DNA from: Eubacteriales Family XIII. Incertae Sedis bacterium
GTDB lineage: Bacteria > Bacillota > Clostridia > Peptostreptococcales > Anaerovoracaceae
Length of the DNA: 35,107 nt
Reading direction: 5' to 3'
NCBI GenBank assembly: GCA_031276135.1
Contig: JAISNR010000031.1
Span: 1-35,107, forward strand
A program made the position numbers and the translations under genes. Shown here piece by piece: positions 1-8,044 of this stretch. How positions within the stretch are numbered: position 1 is the first letter of the stretch; each line of letters opens with the position of its first letter. A model generated the notes under the pieces. The model ran no database searches and was not told where the DNA came from. It was given only the letters and a program-made list of their open reading frames with translations.

Positions 1-280
1 TCCGCTGTGGGCGTCGGAAATTTGAGTGGAGCTGTCCTCAGTACGAGAGGACCGGGATGGACATACCTCCGGTGCACCGGTTGTCCTGCCAAGGGCACGG
101 CCGGGTAGCCGCGTATGGACGGGATAAGCGCTGAAAGCATCTAAGTGCGAAGCCCCCCACAAGAAGAGATTTCCTCCTGAAAAGGTAAGACCCGTGAAAG
201 ACCATCACGTCGATAGGTCGGAGGTGTACGCATGGCAACATGTTCAGCTGACCGATACTAATGGGTCGAACGCTTGACCA
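1..280 (+). rRNA. 23S ribosomal RNA, 3' end (partial)
   Basis: This is the last part of domain VI of 23S rRNA, cut by the window start. The sarcin-ricin loop is plain at about 37-53 (CTCAGTACGAGAGGACC), and the closing helix strand (CTGACCGATACTAATGGGTCGA) is followed by the usual GCTTGACCA end at about 280. The exact 3' end is inferred from family resemblance. It is the upstream part of an rRNA operon that continues into 5S rRNA and tRNA genes on the same strand. ORFs predicted across it on both strands are spurious. Confidence 0.97.
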
Positions 281-444
281 AAAGAAAAAAAACGAAGGGG
301 AAGGATGCGAAGGATCGCTTCGGAAACGGACGCGGCCTTGCTTCTCCGGAAGCTTTCGGGCATTCGTTTGCGTCAAAGGTTCTTCTTGTTCGGTTTTGAG
401 GGCGCCGCGGACCGGTTTTCCCCGTTCCCCCCGCTTTCAGCCGT
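281..444 (+). other. 23S-5S internal transcribed spacer
   Basis: These 164 bases separate 23S from 5S rRNA. They begin with an A-rich run and contain short self-complementary stretches such as CGAAG...CTTCG near 308-323. I see no tRNA gene and no promoter in it. It is most likely rRNA processing spacer. Confidence 0.7.
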
Positions 445-560
445 GCCGGTGATTACAGCAATGAGGAAACACCTGTTCCCATCCCGAACACAGAAGTTAA
501 GCTCATTTGCGCCGACGATACTTGGCGGGCAGCCGCCCGGGAAAATAGGTCGTCGCCGGC
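445..560 (+). rRNA. 5S ribosomal RNA
   Basis: The conserved 5S core is readable (CCTGTTCCCATCCCGAACAC, then GAAGTTAAGCTC). The ends pair as helix I: GCCGGTGA at 445-452 with TCGCCGGC at 553-560, with one G-U pair. That gives about 116 nt, the normal size. Seven T residues follow at once (561-567), so helix I plus the T-run may also favour some termination. tRNA-Glu begins 13 nt downstream. Confidence 0.95.
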
Positions 561-572
561 TTTTTTTATTGA

Positions 573-647
573 GGCCCTATGGTCAAGCGGTTAAGACACT
601 GCCCTTTCACGGCAGTAACCCGGGTTCGAGTCCCGGTAGGGTCACCA
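573..647 (+). tRNA. tRNA-Glu (anticodon UUC)
   Basis: A full cloverleaf is present. The acceptor stem GGCCCTA (573-579) pairs with TAGGGTC and CCA is encoded (645-647). The anticodon stem CTGCC/GGCAG closes the loop CTTTCAC, giving anticodon TTC at 606-608. The T-arm reads CCGGGTTCGAGTCCCGG. It lies just behind 5S rRNA and is probably part of the rRNA transcript. Confidence 0.97.
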
Positions 648-655
648 TCCGAAAT

Positions 656-704
656 ATCCTTGCAGACAGGGTTTTATGAATTCTTGCAAGGATTTGTTTT
701 TTTT
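656..704 (+). terminator. Intrinsic terminator after tRNA-Glu
   Basis: A perfect 9-bp inverted repeat, ATCCTTGCA (656-664) and TGCAAGGAT (685-693), is followed by TTTGTTTTTTTT. This is a good rho-independent terminator for the rRNA-tRNA transcript. tRNA-Leu lies only 27 nt beyond it, and I see no clear promoter in that gap, so tRNA-Leu may depend on read-through. Confidence 0.85.
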
Positions 705-730
705 GAAATGTTTCGGCAGACGCCGCATAT

Positions 731-813
731 GCGCTCGTGGCGGAATCGGCAGACGCGCCGGATTTAGGATCCGGTGGGAAACCGTGAGGGTTCAAATCCC
801 TCCGAGCGCACCA
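731..813 (+). tRNA. tRNA-Leu (anticodon UAG)
   Basis: This is a class II tRNA. The acceptor stem GCGCTCG (731-737) pairs with CGAGCGC (803-809), followed by discriminator A and encoded CCA. The anticodon stem CCGGA/TCCGG closes TTTAGGA, giving anticodon TAG at 765-767. There is an extra variable arm (TGGGAAACCGTG) and a T-arm GAGGGTTCAAATCCCTC. Confidence 0.96.
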
Positions 814-937
814 TGTTTTGTTATTTTGGCTATTAAGTCGGGCACTGGGTTTCCAAAAGCGGCCGTCACATATTTGGAAGCATATGGATTTTACATTCTG
901 CCACGATAAAAAAAACGCGGTAAAAATCGAATTCTTC

Positions 938-966
938 TTGCCATTTCACGCGCGTTTATGTATAAT
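938..966 (+). promoter_or_regulatory. Promoter of rpsU
   Basis: The -35 box TTGCCA (938-943) and -10 box TATAAT (961-966) are separated by exactly 17 bp, in an AT-rich patch. The transcript would start near 973, leaving a leader of about 45 nt before the rpsU start codon. Confidence 0.85.
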
Positions 967-1017
967 ACAAATGTTGCATGCAACGCAAGGATCCGCCAGA
1001 AGGAGGTGGGGGCACGA

Positions 1018-1197
1018 ATGGCACAGGTGATCGTCAGAGAAAACGAGAGTTTGGAGAGCGCGTTGAAGCGCTTCAAGCGTTCCTGCGCGCGTGACGGCGT
1101 CATGTCGGAACTGCGCAAGCGGGAGCATTACGAGAAACCGAGCGTGAAGCGAAAGAGAAAATCCGAAGCCGCGAGGAAGAAAGCCAAAAAATATTGA
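1018..1197 (+). CDS. rpsU: 30S ribosomal protein S21
   Basis: S21 is a small basic protein of the 30S head/platform near the 3' end of 16S rRNA, and it helps initiation. The product is 59 aa and begins [21 protein letters not shown], the family signature, with a Lys/Arg-rich C-terminal tail ([15 protein letters not shown]). The ORF track opens at 958, but ATG 1018 is the true start: it has the SD AGGAGGTG at 1000-1008 and gives the normal S21 length. It has its own promoter (938-966) and a terminator (1267-1305), so it is probably expressed by itself. The yqeY-type gene that often follows S21 in Bacillota is absent. Confidence 0.96.
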   Translation: MAQVIVRENESLESALKRFKRSCARDGVMSELRKREHYEKPSVKRKRKSEAARKKAKKY

Positions 1198-1266
1198 TAT
1201 CGCGCACGTATCCTATGGAGGGGAAGCTGAAGTGAGCGCCCGTGCCGGCCAAAGCGCGAACGATTG

Positions 1267-1305
1267 TTGGAGTGTTTCGGTCCTTCCGAGCGCTCCAATT
1301 TTTTT
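1267..1305 (+). terminator. Intrinsic terminator after rpsU
   Basis: The left arm TTGGAGTGTTTCGG and right arm CCGAGCGCTCCAA pair with one bulge and G-U pairs around the loop TCCTT. Seven T residues follow (1299-1305). It separates rpsU from phoH. I see no strong promoter between this site and phoH. Confidence 0.8.
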
Positions 1306-1343
1306 CTTTGCCGCTCCGCCCGTAAAAGAAACGAAAGGATGAT

Positions 1344-2333
1344 TTGGACAACCTGATTGCAAATGAAGAAGTCAAGATGCGGATCGACCGCGACCACATC
1401 GCGAACGACCTGTTCGGGAATCTGGATGTAAACCTGCGGATCATCCGCGACAACTACGACGTGGACATCGTGCAGCGGCAGGACGAGATCGTGCTCAGGG
1501 GCGGCGAGGCGTCCAAGGCCGGGGAGGTGATCGCCGAGCTCATCGGCATACTCGAATCGGGCGAGAAGCTCGATCCGCAGACGGTGAACTACGTGATCGG
1601 TCTGCGCCAAAAGGGGCTTTCCTACGGCGAGCACAGCGTGAGCAGGGATGCCATCTGCTTCACGCACCGCGGCAAGCCCATCCGGGCCAAGACGCTGGGA
1701 CAGGCGGAGTACGCGCAGAGCATACGCGCGCACGAAATCGTGTTCGGCATCGGGCCCGCCGGGACGGGCAAGACCTATCTCGCCGTCGCGACGGCGATCA
1801 GCGCCTTCAAGAACAAGGAGGTGGACAAGATCCTGCTCGCGCGGCCGGCCGTCGAGGCCGGCGAACGCCTCGGCTTTCTGCCCGGAGACCTGCAGGAGAA
1901 GGTCGATCCCTATCTGCGGCCGCTCTACGATTCGCTCTACGAGATGCTGGGCAGAGACGCGGCACTGCGGCTCAAAGAACGCGAGAGCATAGAGGTCGTG
2001 CCGCTGGCCTACATGCGCGGCCGCACGCTCGACCGCTCCTTCATCATACTCGACGAGGCGCAGAACACGACGAAGGAACAGATGAAGATGTTCCTGACGC
2101 GGCTCGGCATCGGCTCGAAAGCCGTCGTAACGGGCGACATCACGCAGATCGACCTGCCGCGCGGAAAAAAATCCGGTCTGAAGCACGCGATCGATGTGCT
2201 TGCGCACATAAAAGATATCAAGTTCTGTTTTCTGAAAGACAACGATGTGGTGCGCCACGCGCTCGTCCGCAAGATCATCGGTGCGTATGACCGCTACGAA
2301 CGCGACAATCCGCAGGACAAGGACGAGGCGTGA
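1344..2333 (+). CDS. phoH: PhoH-family ATPase
   Basis: This is a PhoH/YbeZ-type cytoplasmic P-loop ATPase, related to superfamily 1 helicase cores and genetically tied to YbeY in RNA metabolism and ribosome maturation. The product is 329 aa. An N-terminal nucleic-acid-binding-like region (residues 20-75) precedes Walker A GPAGTGKT (137-144) and Walker B FIILDEAQ (233-240); the GERLGFLPGDLQEK and TGDITQIDLP motifs are typical of the family. The start is TTG 1344, with the SD AAAGG at 1334-1338. No alternative ATG keeps the N-terminal region. It opens a run phoH-ybeY-era-recO. The genes yqfF (pgpH), dgkA and cdd, which often sit in this run in Bacillota, are missing here. Confidence 0.94.
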   Translation: MDNLIANEEVKMRIDRDHIANDLFGNLDVNLRIIRDNYDVDIVQRQDEIVLRGGEASKAGEVIAELIGILESGEKLDPQTVNYVIGLRQKGLSYGEHSVSRDAICFTHRGKPIRAKTLGQAEYAQSIRAHEIVFGIGPAGTGKTYLAVATAISAFKNKEVDKILLARPAVEAGERLGFLPGDLQEKVDPYLRPLYDSLYEMLGRDAALRLKERESIEVVPLAYMRGRTLDRSFIILDEAQNTTKEQMKMFLTRLGIGSKAVVTGDITQIDLPRGKKSGLKHAIDVLAHIKDIKFCFLKDNDVVRHALVRKIIGAYDRYERDNPQDKDEA

Positions 2334-2354
2334 GCGCGGCTTTTCGCGCTTTTT
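2333..2354 (+). terminator. Hairpin with T-run between phoH and ybeY (possible attenuator)
   Basis: AGCGCG (2333-2338) and CGCGCT (2345-2350) form a 6-bp GC-rich stem with loop GCTTTT, followed by TTTTT. The stem begins at the last base of the phoH stop codon. It has intrinsic-terminator form but is short, so partial termination is more likely than a full stop. Confidence 0.5.
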
Positions 2355-2369
2355 GTGAATGGTGGGTGT

Positions 2370-2822
2370 ATGAACATAGTATTCAGCGATGAAAGAATGC
2401 CCGGCGAAAGGGTGGTCGGCCTCATGCGCGAGGCCGGCGGCTGTTGCGCCGCGCGGGAGGGCTTCGATGCGGAAAAGCTGGAGGTCAGCGTGACCTTCGT
2501 GGACGCCGCCGAGATGCGCGAACTGAACCGCCTGTACAGGGAGATCGACGGCGTCACGGATGTGCTTTCCTTTCCGCAGTACGCCGCGCGCGCGGACATC
2601 CCAAAGGATGCGTACATCTCGATCGGCGACGTCGTGATCTGCTCGGAGCAGGCGCTGCTTCAAGCCGACGACTTCGGCCATTCGCCGGAGCGCGAGCTCG
2701 TCTATCTCTTCGTGCACAGCGTCTTTCATCTGCTCGGCTACGACCACGGTTCCGACGGGGACCGCTCGGAGATGCGCGAACGCGAAGAGGCCGTCATGGA
2801 ACGCCTGAGGCTGACGCGGTGA
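2370..2822 (+). CDS. ybeY: Endoribonuclease YbeY (rRNA maturation factor)
   Basis: YbeY is a zinc-dependent metalloprotein needed for 16S rRNA 3' end maturation and ribosome quality control. The product is 150 aa, the usual size. The zinc motif H-x3-H-x5-H is seen at H116, H120 and H126 (VHSVFHLLGYDH), and the upstream signature GVTDVLSFP at 61-69. ATG 2370 is preferred over GTG 2355: GGTGGG lies just before the ATG, while the GTG has no SD. The gene sits 36 nt after phoH, its usual partner, and 7 nt before era. Confidence 0.95.
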   Translation: MNIVFSDERMPGERVVGLMREAGGCCAAREGFDAEKLEVSVTFVDAAEMRELNRLYREIDGVTDVLSFPQYAARADIPKDAYISIGDVVICSEQALLQADDFGHSPERELVYLFVHSVFHLLGYDHGSDGDRSEMREREEAVMERLRLTR

Positions 2823-2829
2823 ACGCGCC

Positions 2830-3729
2830 GTGAAATCGGGTTTCATCGGCATCATCGGCCGTCCCAACGTGGGCAAATCCACGCTGCTGAACAGCATCAC
2901 GGGCGAAAAGATCGCGATCGCGACCGAGAAGCCGCAGACGACGCGCAACCGCATAAGGGGCGTGTATACCGCGCTCGCCGAAAACGACGCGGACAGCGTG
3001 CAGATGGTGTTCATCGACACGCCCGGCATACACAGGCCGCGCAACAAGCTCGGCGGCCATATGACGCGCATGGCGACGGACACGCTGCGCGAGGTGGACG
3101 CAGTGCTCTTCGTCGTGGACTGCGCACCCTCCGCGGGCGGCGGCGACGCGCACATCCTGAAGCTGCTCGAAGAGATCGACACGCCCAGGATCGCGGTGAT
3201 CAACAAGATCGACGTCATGCCGCCGGACGCCTTCAAGGTCGTCTACGACGCGTATGCGAATCGTGAAATGTTTCACGATGTGCTGGGCGTTTCGGCGCTC
3301 ACGGGCGGGAACGTGGCGCGTCTGCTCGGCATTCTGCGCGGGCTGCTCGCGGAAGGCCCGATGTTCTTTCCGGCGGACGCGGTGACGGACAGGCCGGAAC
3401 GCTTCATCGCGTGCGAGCTGATACGCGAGAAACTGCTCCTGTACTTGGATGACGAAATACCGCACGGCGTCGCCGTCGAGATCGAAAGCTATGAGGAACT
3501 GCGCGGCCTGACGCGCATAGGCGCCGTCATTTACTGCGAGAAAAAATCGCACAAGGGCATGATCATAGGCAAGGAAGGCCGCAAGCTCAAGGGGGTGGGG
3601 AAGCGCGCGCGCGCCGACATCGAGGCCCTGCTCGGGACGAAGGTGTTCCTGCAGCTTTGGGTCAAGGTTCGTGAGAACTGGCGCGACAGCGATTTTGCGC
3701 TGCGTTCCCTCGGCTATGGGGACGAGTGA
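2830..3729 (+). CDS. era: GTPase Era
   Basis: Era is an essential Ras-like GTPase that binds the 3' end of 16S rRNA and checks 30S assembly. The product is 299 aa. G1 is GRPNVGKS (10-17), G3 is DTPG (63-66), G4 is NKID (125-128), and a C-terminal KH domain carries GMIIGKEGRKLKGVG near residue 244. The start is GTG 2830; there is no evident SD, and the 7-nt gap from the ybeY stop suggests translational coupling. It stops at 3729, directly abutting the recO start codon. Confidence 0.97.
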   Translation: MKSGFIGIIGRPNVGKSTLLNSITGEKIAIATEKPQTTRNRIRGVYTALAENDADSVQMVFIDTPGIHRPRNKLGGHMTRMATDTLREVDAVLFVVDCAPSAGGGDAHILKLLEEIDTPRIAVINKIDVMPPDAFKVVYDAYANREMFHDVLGVSALTGGNVARLLGILRGLLAEGPMFFPADAVTDRPERFIACELIREKLLLYLDDEIPHGVAVEIESYEELRGLTRIGAVIYCEKKSHKGMIIGKEGRKLKGVGKRARADIEALLGTKVFLQLWVKVRENWRDSDFALRSLGYGDE

Positions 3730-4545
3730 ATGGACGCATACACCGAGGGCATCGTCCTGCGGCAGACGAAGATCCTGAACGGGCGGCGCATGGTCACGCT
3801 GTTTTCGAAGGAATACGGCAAGCTCGGCGCGGGCACGAACATCGCGGGAAGGGGCCGCGACAAGTCCTCGCTCGCGGTCAGACCCTTCACCTACGGGAGT
3901 TACGGACTCAGGAAGAGCCGCGGTGTCTGGCATCTGAACAGCGCGGAAGCCCTGCGCGGGTTTTACCGCATCGCGGAGGTGCCGGAGAAGTTCGCGAACT
4001 GCTCCTACGCGCTGGAATTCACGGAGAAGCTGTTGCCGGAGGAATCGCCGGCGCCGGCGCTGTTCGCGCTCGCGCTCGAATATTTTGAGATGATGGAAGC
4101 GCGCCGGAAGAAATTCGACACGCTCACCGCAGCCTTTCTGTTCAAGGCGATCCACCTGTGGGGCGCCGTGCCGGAGCTCGAAAAATGTGTGCGCTGCGGA
4201 AGGGAACCGCACGGTGCCGTTTTTTTCGGCGTCCGTGACGGCGGCCTCGTCTGCGGCGTCTGCCGGGAGGCAGAAAATATTCCGGATGCAGACAAGGACC
4301 GGTTGCTTTATCCTTTGGATTTTGGTATACTGAACGTAATGCGTTACCTTCCGGACCGCCCGCTCGGGGATCTTGAACGCCTTGCGTTCGACGAGCCCGT
4401 GTTGCGTGCGCTGAAACGCATTCTGCGGGAACACGCGGCATGGCATCTGGGCGTTGGCGGATTGAAGAGCGAAGCATTTTTTAACGGCGGTTTAAGCATA
4501 TCGAGAAAGGAGTTGCGTAGGGATGGACACGGAAATTACCCTTGA
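3730..4545 (+). CDS. recO: DNA repair protein RecO
   Basis: RecO loads RecA onto SSB-coated single-stranded DNA together with RecR. The product is 271 aa: an N-terminal OB-fold (residues 1-80, beginning MDAYTEGIVLRQTKI), a helical domain, and a zinc ribbon with C153, C156, C175 and C178 (CVRCG, CGVC). ATG 3730 directly follows the era stop codon. The 3' end overlaps the next gene by 23 nt, and the SD of that gene (GAAAGGAG) lies inside recO, so the two are likely translated in a coupled way. Confidence 0.92.
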   Translation: MDAYTEGIVLRQTKILNGRRMVTLFSKEYGKLGAGTNIAGRGRDKSSLAVRPFTYGSYGLRKSRGVWHLNSAEALRGFYRIAEVPEKFANCSYALEFTEKLLPEESPAPALFALALEYFEMMEARRKKFDTLTAAFLFKAIHLWGAVPELEKCVRCGREPHGAVFFGVRDGGLVCGVCREAENIPDADKDRLLYPLDFGILNVMRYLPDRPLGDLERLAFDEPVLRALKRILREHAAWHLGVGGLKSEAFFNGGLSISRKELRRDGHGNYP

Positions 4546-5311
4546 AAAGATCGAGCTTGTGAAGGACAGGACGGGCGTCAGCTACAAGGAGGCCAAGGAA
4601 GCCCTCGAAGCGGCGAAGGGCAGCGTCGTCGATGCGATCATCAACATCGAGGAAACCATAAACATGAGCGGACGCAGCAGGCTGAACGATCACGGCCTCA
4701 AGCTGGTCGAACGGATCAAGGCCGCGGTCAAGAAGGGCAATGTCACGAAGATCATCGTGAAGAAGGACGGGGAGGTCATCCTGAATCTGCCCGTCAATAT
4801 CGGCATCCTCGGAACCGTGATCGCACCCTGGGCCGCGCTGATCGGCGTGATCGCGGCATTCGGAACCAAATGCGACATAGAACTCCTGACGGACGACGGA
4901 CGCATCATAGACATCGGCGAAAAGGCGGGGGACGCCTTTGACGAAGCGGTCGAGCGCGGCGCGGACATCATCGATGACGTGCGGACGAAGGGCGCCGATG
5001 TCATCGACAGCGTGCGGACAAAGGCCAAACGCGCCGTTTCGAAGGATGCGGACGAGGAAGAGGACTACGAGTACGGTCCCGCCCCGGGCGCGGAAGGCAC
5101 CGGACAGGGCGATTTCGGCGATTATGTTTCCACGGAGGCGGACAAGGGCGAGGCCCGGGACGCGGAGCCCGAAAAACCGACTTCGAGGATTGTGGATACG
5201 GTGGAGCGCACCGCAAAGACGGTGAGCGATGTGGTTTCCGAGGCGGCTGAGGCGATCAGGAATGTCGTGAAGAGCCCGGAGGAAGGGGAGAAGCCAAAGA
5301 CGGATGAGTAA
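4523..5311 (+). CDS. UBA-like / DUF4342 protein with amphipathic tail
   Basis: This 262-aa protein has three visible parts. Residues 1-47 resemble the UBA/TS-N fold of nascent-chain or EF-Ts-type proteins ([19 protein letters not shown]). Residues about 50-130 match the DUF4342 pattern, with a hydrophobic stretch ([20 protein letters not shown]) long enough for one membrane segment. The rest is a charged tail with repeated amphipathic units ([27 protein letters not shown]) and an acidic linker. Its function is not known to me. It overlaps recO at its start and glyQS at its end (8 nt), with SD AGAAAGGAG at 4504-4512. A membrane-surface or stress role is a guess from composition only. Confidence 0.8.
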   Translation: MDTEITLEKIELVKDRTGVSYKEAKEALEAAKGSVVDAIINIEETINMSGRSRLNDHGLKLVERIKAAVKKGNVTKIIVKKDGEVILNLPVNIGILGTVIAPWAALIGVIAAFGTKCDIELLTDDGRIIDIGEKAGDAFDEAVERGADIIDDVRTKGADVIDSVRTKAKRAVSKDADEEEDYEYGPAPGAEGTGQGDFGDYVSTEADKGEARDAEPEKPTSRIVDTVERTAKTVSDVVSEAAEAIRNVVKSPEEGEKPKTDE

Positions 5312-6707
5312 CGACGCGACTATGGAGAAAATCGTGGCGCTTGCGAAGAGCAGGGGCTTTCTGTATCCGGGCTCCGAGATATACGGCGGACTCGCGAACG
5401 CTTGGGATTATGGTCCCATCGGCGTCGAGCTCAAGAACAACGTCAAGAAGGCATGGTGGAGAAAATTCGTGCAGGAATCGGGGTACAACGTGGGCCTCGA
5501 TTCGGCCATTCTCATGAACCCCAAGACCTGGGTGGCCTCGGGGCACGCCGGCGGCTTCGCCGACCCGCTCATCGACTGCAAGAAGTGCAAGGCGCGCTTT
5601 CGGGCCGACAAGCTGATCGCGGACCATCTGTGCGCGTCCGGCGAAACCGCAGCCGCCGCGGACGGCTGGCCGAACGAGAAGATGGAGGCGTTCATCGCCG
5701 AGAACGGGATCAAATGCCCGCTGTGCGAGGCCGCCGACTTCACGGGCATACGGCAGTTCAACCTCATGTTCAAGACCTTTCAGGGCGTCACCGAGGACTC
5801 CAAAGCGGAGCTCTTCCTGCGGCCCGAAACGGCGCAAGGCATCTTCGTGAATTTCAGAAACGTGCAGCGAACCGCGCGAAAGAAGCTCCCGTTCGGCATC
5901 GCGCAGATCGGGAAATCCTTCCGAAACGAGATCACGCCCGGGAATTTCATATTCCGGACGCGCGAATTCGAACAGATGGAGCTGGAGTTCTTCTGCAAGC
6001 CGGGCACGGACCTCGAATGGTTCGCGTATTGGAAGGACTTCTGCGTGACCTTTCTCAAATCCCTCGGCATCCGGGACGGGAGTCTGCGGCTTCGCGACCA
6101 CGACAGGGAAGAGTTGTCGCATTACAGCAACGCCACGACGGACATCGAATTCCTGTTTCCCTTCGGTTGGGGTGAGCTTTGGGGGATCGCCGACAGGACG
6201 GACTTCGATCTGAAGCAGCACATGGAGCATTCCGGAGAGGACCTCTCGTACAGGGATCCCGAAACGAATGAGAAGTACGTACCGTACTGCATCGAGCCGT
6301 CGCTCGGCGCCGATCGCGTGACGCTGGCCTTCCTGCTCGACGCCTATCGCGAGGAGGCTTTGACCGACGAGAAGAGCACGGACGACGCGCGGACCGTGCT
6401 GCGCTTCCATCCGGCTCTCGCGCCGTACAAGGCGGCCGTGCTGCCGCTGACGAAGAAGCAGGCCGAACGCGCGGAAAAGATTCACAAGGAGCTGGCGCCG
6501 CGTTTCTTCACGGACTATGACGCGTCCGGCAACATCGGCAAACGCTATCGCCGGCAGGACGAGATCGGCACGCCGTTCTGCATAACCGTCGATTTCGACA
6601 CGGAAACGGACGATACGGTGACCTTGCGCGACCGCGACAGCATGGGACAGATCCGCCTGCCGATCGGCGGACTCGGGGAGTACATAGAAGAAAAAATGCA
6701 GTTCTGA
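5304..6707 (+). CDS. glyQS: Glycine--tRNA ligase, homodimeric type
   Basis: This class II synthetase charges tRNA-Gly. At 467 aa it is the single-chain alpha2 type, not the split GlyQ/GlyS tetramer. Visible marks are the N-terminal motif 1 region, cysteines C92, C95, C138 and C141 suggesting a zinc-binding insertion, LRPETAQG (172-179), motif 2 [10 protein letters not shown]...[13 protein letters not shown] (203-230), motif 3 EPSLGADR, and a C-terminal anticodon-binding domain starting near [14 protein letters not shown] 5304 has the SD GGAAGGGGAG at 5281-5290 and lies inside the end of the upstream gene. No T-box leader is possible at this start, so glycine-responsive control would have to act further upstream. 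Confidence 0.96.
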   Translation: MSNDATMEKIVALAKSRGFLYPGSEIYGGLANAWDYGPIGVELKNNVKKAWWRKFVQESGYNVGLDSAILMNPKTWVASGHAGGFADPLIDCKKCKARFRADKLIADHLCASGETAAAADGWPNEKMEAFIAENGIKCPLCEAADFTGIRQFNLMFKTFQGVTEDSKAELFLRPETAQGIFVNFRNVQRTARKKLPFGIAQIGKSFRNEITPGNFIFRTREFEQMELEFFCKPGTDLEWFAYWKDFCVTFLKSLGIRDGSLRLRDHDREELSHYSNATTDIEFLFPFGWGELWGIADRTDFDLKQHMEHSGEDLSYRDPETNEKYVPYCIEPSLGADRVTLAFLLDAYREEALTDEKSTDDARTVLRFHPALAPYKAAVLPLTKKQAERAEKIHKELAPRFFTDYDASGNIGKRYRRQDEIGTPFCITVDFDTETDDTVTLRDRDSMGQIRLPIGGLGEYIEEKMQF

Positions 6708-6743
6708 AAACGAGCATAGCAATAAAATATTCTCCGCGCGGTG

Positions 6744-6772
6744 TTGAATGCGGCGCGCGGCCGGTGTATAAT
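6744..6772 (+). promoter_or_regulatory. Promoter of the P-loop gene
   Basis: TTGAAT (6744-6749) and TATAAT (6767-6772) are separated by 17 bp. Short inverted arms CCGCGCG (6734-6740) and CGCGCGG (6754-6760) flank the -35 box and could be an operator, or chance in GC-rich DNA. The leader to the 6884 start codon is about 105 nt. Confidence 0.8.
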
Positions 6773-6792
6773 AAATGCGAGAAGCAGGTGCG

Positions 6793-6828
6793 CGCCGCGC
6801 AATTGTTTTGTCAAGAAAATGCGCGGCG
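6793..6828 (+). promoter_or_regulatory. Leader hairpin upstream of the P-loop gene
   Basis: A perfect 9-bp stem, CGCCGCGCA (6793-6801) and TGCGCGGCG (6820-6828), with an 18-nt AT-rich loop, lies in the 5' leader made from the 6744-6772 promoter. It has no T-run, so it is not a simple terminator. The role is unknown. Confidence 0.5.
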
Positions 6829-6883
6829 GGTCCCGCAGGGTTGCGCCGCACGCAAAAGACAGCCGAAAGGTAGGTGATTCGCA

Positions 6884-7324
6884 ATGGTTAAATTGATTGT
6901 CGGCCCAAAAGGCACCGGCAAGACGAAGAGGATGATTTCTCTCGCCAACGACCGCGTCGAAAAAAGCGACGGCAGCGTCGTATTCATCAATAAAAATCAA
7001 AGACTGATGTACGATTTGAAGTATACGATCCGCGTGGTCAGCATGGAGGATTACGAGGAGATCACAAACAGCGATGAGTACATCGGTTTTATTTTTGGGA
7101 TAATCAGTTCGAATCACGACATCGAGGCCATCTTCATCGACAGCATATTGAAGCACGCGGACGTCAGCAAGGAGGACATACCCGAATTCCTCGACAGGCT
7201 GGCTCAGATCGCCGAGAAATACGAAATCGAGATCATCGTCAGCCTGAGCGCGCAGCCCGAGGAGCTCGGCGGCGCCATCCGGCACTTCACGGTGCTGAAC
7301 GAAAAGGACCTCGCCGCGGGTTGA
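6884..7324 (+). CDS. Small P-loop ATP-binding protein, unknown role
   Basis: This 146-aa protein is almost only a nucleotide-binding core. Walker A is GPKGTGKT (7-14) and a Walker B-like strand reads AIFIDSI near residue 88. A final strand (EIEIIVSLSA) completes a small RecA/ABC-like sheet. There is no DNA-binding, membrane or signal segment. I recognise the type as a conserved hypothetical ATP-binding protein of Clostridia but know no function. The SD GAAAGGTAGGTGA and ATG 6884 are clear. It has its own promoter and a hairpin-bearing leader, and it leads a short run with a HAD phosphatase and a Nudix hydrolase. Confidence 0.82.
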   Translation: MVKLIVGPKGTGKTKRMISLANDRVEKSDGSVVFINKNQRLMYDLKYTIRVVSMEDYEEITNSDEYIGFIFGIISSNHDIEAIFIDSILKHADVSKEDIPEFLDRLAQIAEKYEIEIIVSLSAQPEELGGAIRHFTVLNEKDLAAG

Positions 7325-7336
7325 CGGCGCGTGGGG

Positions 7337-8044
7337 ATGCTTGTCTTTTGGGATATCGACGGTACGCTCATGTCCTGCGGAAGCGACGGAACCCGGGCGC
7401 TGAACGAGACCTTCCTCGAGCTGTACGGGGCGAAGGATGCTTTCCTGCGGGCGGGCATAGGCGGTGCGCAGGATTTTGCGATCCTGCGCCGCATCGCCGC
7501 AGAATGCGGGATAGCGCACTTCGATCCGGACGCCTTTGCATCCGCTTACGTTTCCAACCTGAAACGCATCTTGGACGAAAATCAAAACAGGCATGTCATG
7601 CCGGGCGTCGTTCGGCTTCTGGAATACGTGCGCGGGCGCGCGGACTTCGGGAATCTGCTCCTGACGAGCAATCTGCGGGCCGGCGCGGAAGCCAAGCTGC
7701 GCTCCGTCGGCCTGTGGTCCTACTTCGCGGATGCGCCCTGCGGCGGCTTCGGCGACGCGCCCGGCGAGAAATGGGACGCCGCGCGGGCGGCGATCGCGGA
7801 GCTTGCGGCATTTTTGGGCCGGCCCGTTTCGCCGCGCGATTGCGTCGTCATAGGGGACGGGGTCTACGACATCCGCTCTGCGAAGCGCGTCGGTGCGCGG
7901 CAGATCGCCGTCGCGACGGGGTGGACGTCCGCGGAGCTCTTGGCCGCTGAGTCGCCGGACTGCCTGTTCGCGGATTTGGGCGATACGGCGCGCGTCATCG
8001 CGGCACTCAACGCCATGGAAGGCGAGAACGGAAGCGTGCGATGA
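7337..8044 (+). CDS. HAD-superfamily phosphatase
   Basis: This is a haloacid dehalogenase-type phosphatase of about 235 aa, close in form to phosphoglycolate phosphatase (Gph/PpaX). Motif I is FWDIDGTL, motif II LLTSN, the motif III lysine is in GEKWDAA, and motif IV VIGDGVYDI supplies the Mg-binding acids. A helical cap lies between motifs I and II. The substrate cannot be read from the sequence. ATG 7337 or GTG 7331 may be the start; neither has a strong SD, and the gene begins 6-12 nt after the P-loop gene, which suggests coupling. Its stop overlaps the next start (ATGA at 8041). Confidence 0.88.
   Translation: MLVFWDIDGTLMSCGSDGTRALNETFLELYGAKDAFLRAGIGGAQDFAILRRIAAECGIAHFDPDAFASAYVSNLKRILDENQNRHVMPGVVRLLEYVRGRADFGNLLLTSNLRAGAEAKLRSVGLWSYFADAPCGGFGDAPGEKWDAARAAIAELAAFLGRPVSPRDCVVIGDGVYDIRSAKRVGARQIAVATGWTSAELLAAESPDCLFADLGDTARVIAALNAMEGENGSVR

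Noticed and set aside
38-795. Several ORFs over the rRNA and tRNA genes
   Set aside because: They cover 23S, 5S and tRNA sequence with intact RNA structure. Translations are not protein-like.
1128-3236. 702-aa minus-strand ORF
   Set aside because: It lies antisense to phoH, ybeY and era, which carry clear family motifs. Long antisense frames arise from the GC-rich third codon positions here. The translation shows no known domain.
5250-5303. T-box or glycine riboswitch before glyQS or glyA
   Set aside because: The glyQS start lies inside the upstream gene, and the glyA gap is only 59 nt. Neither has room for, or shows, a T-box or glycine riboswitch core.
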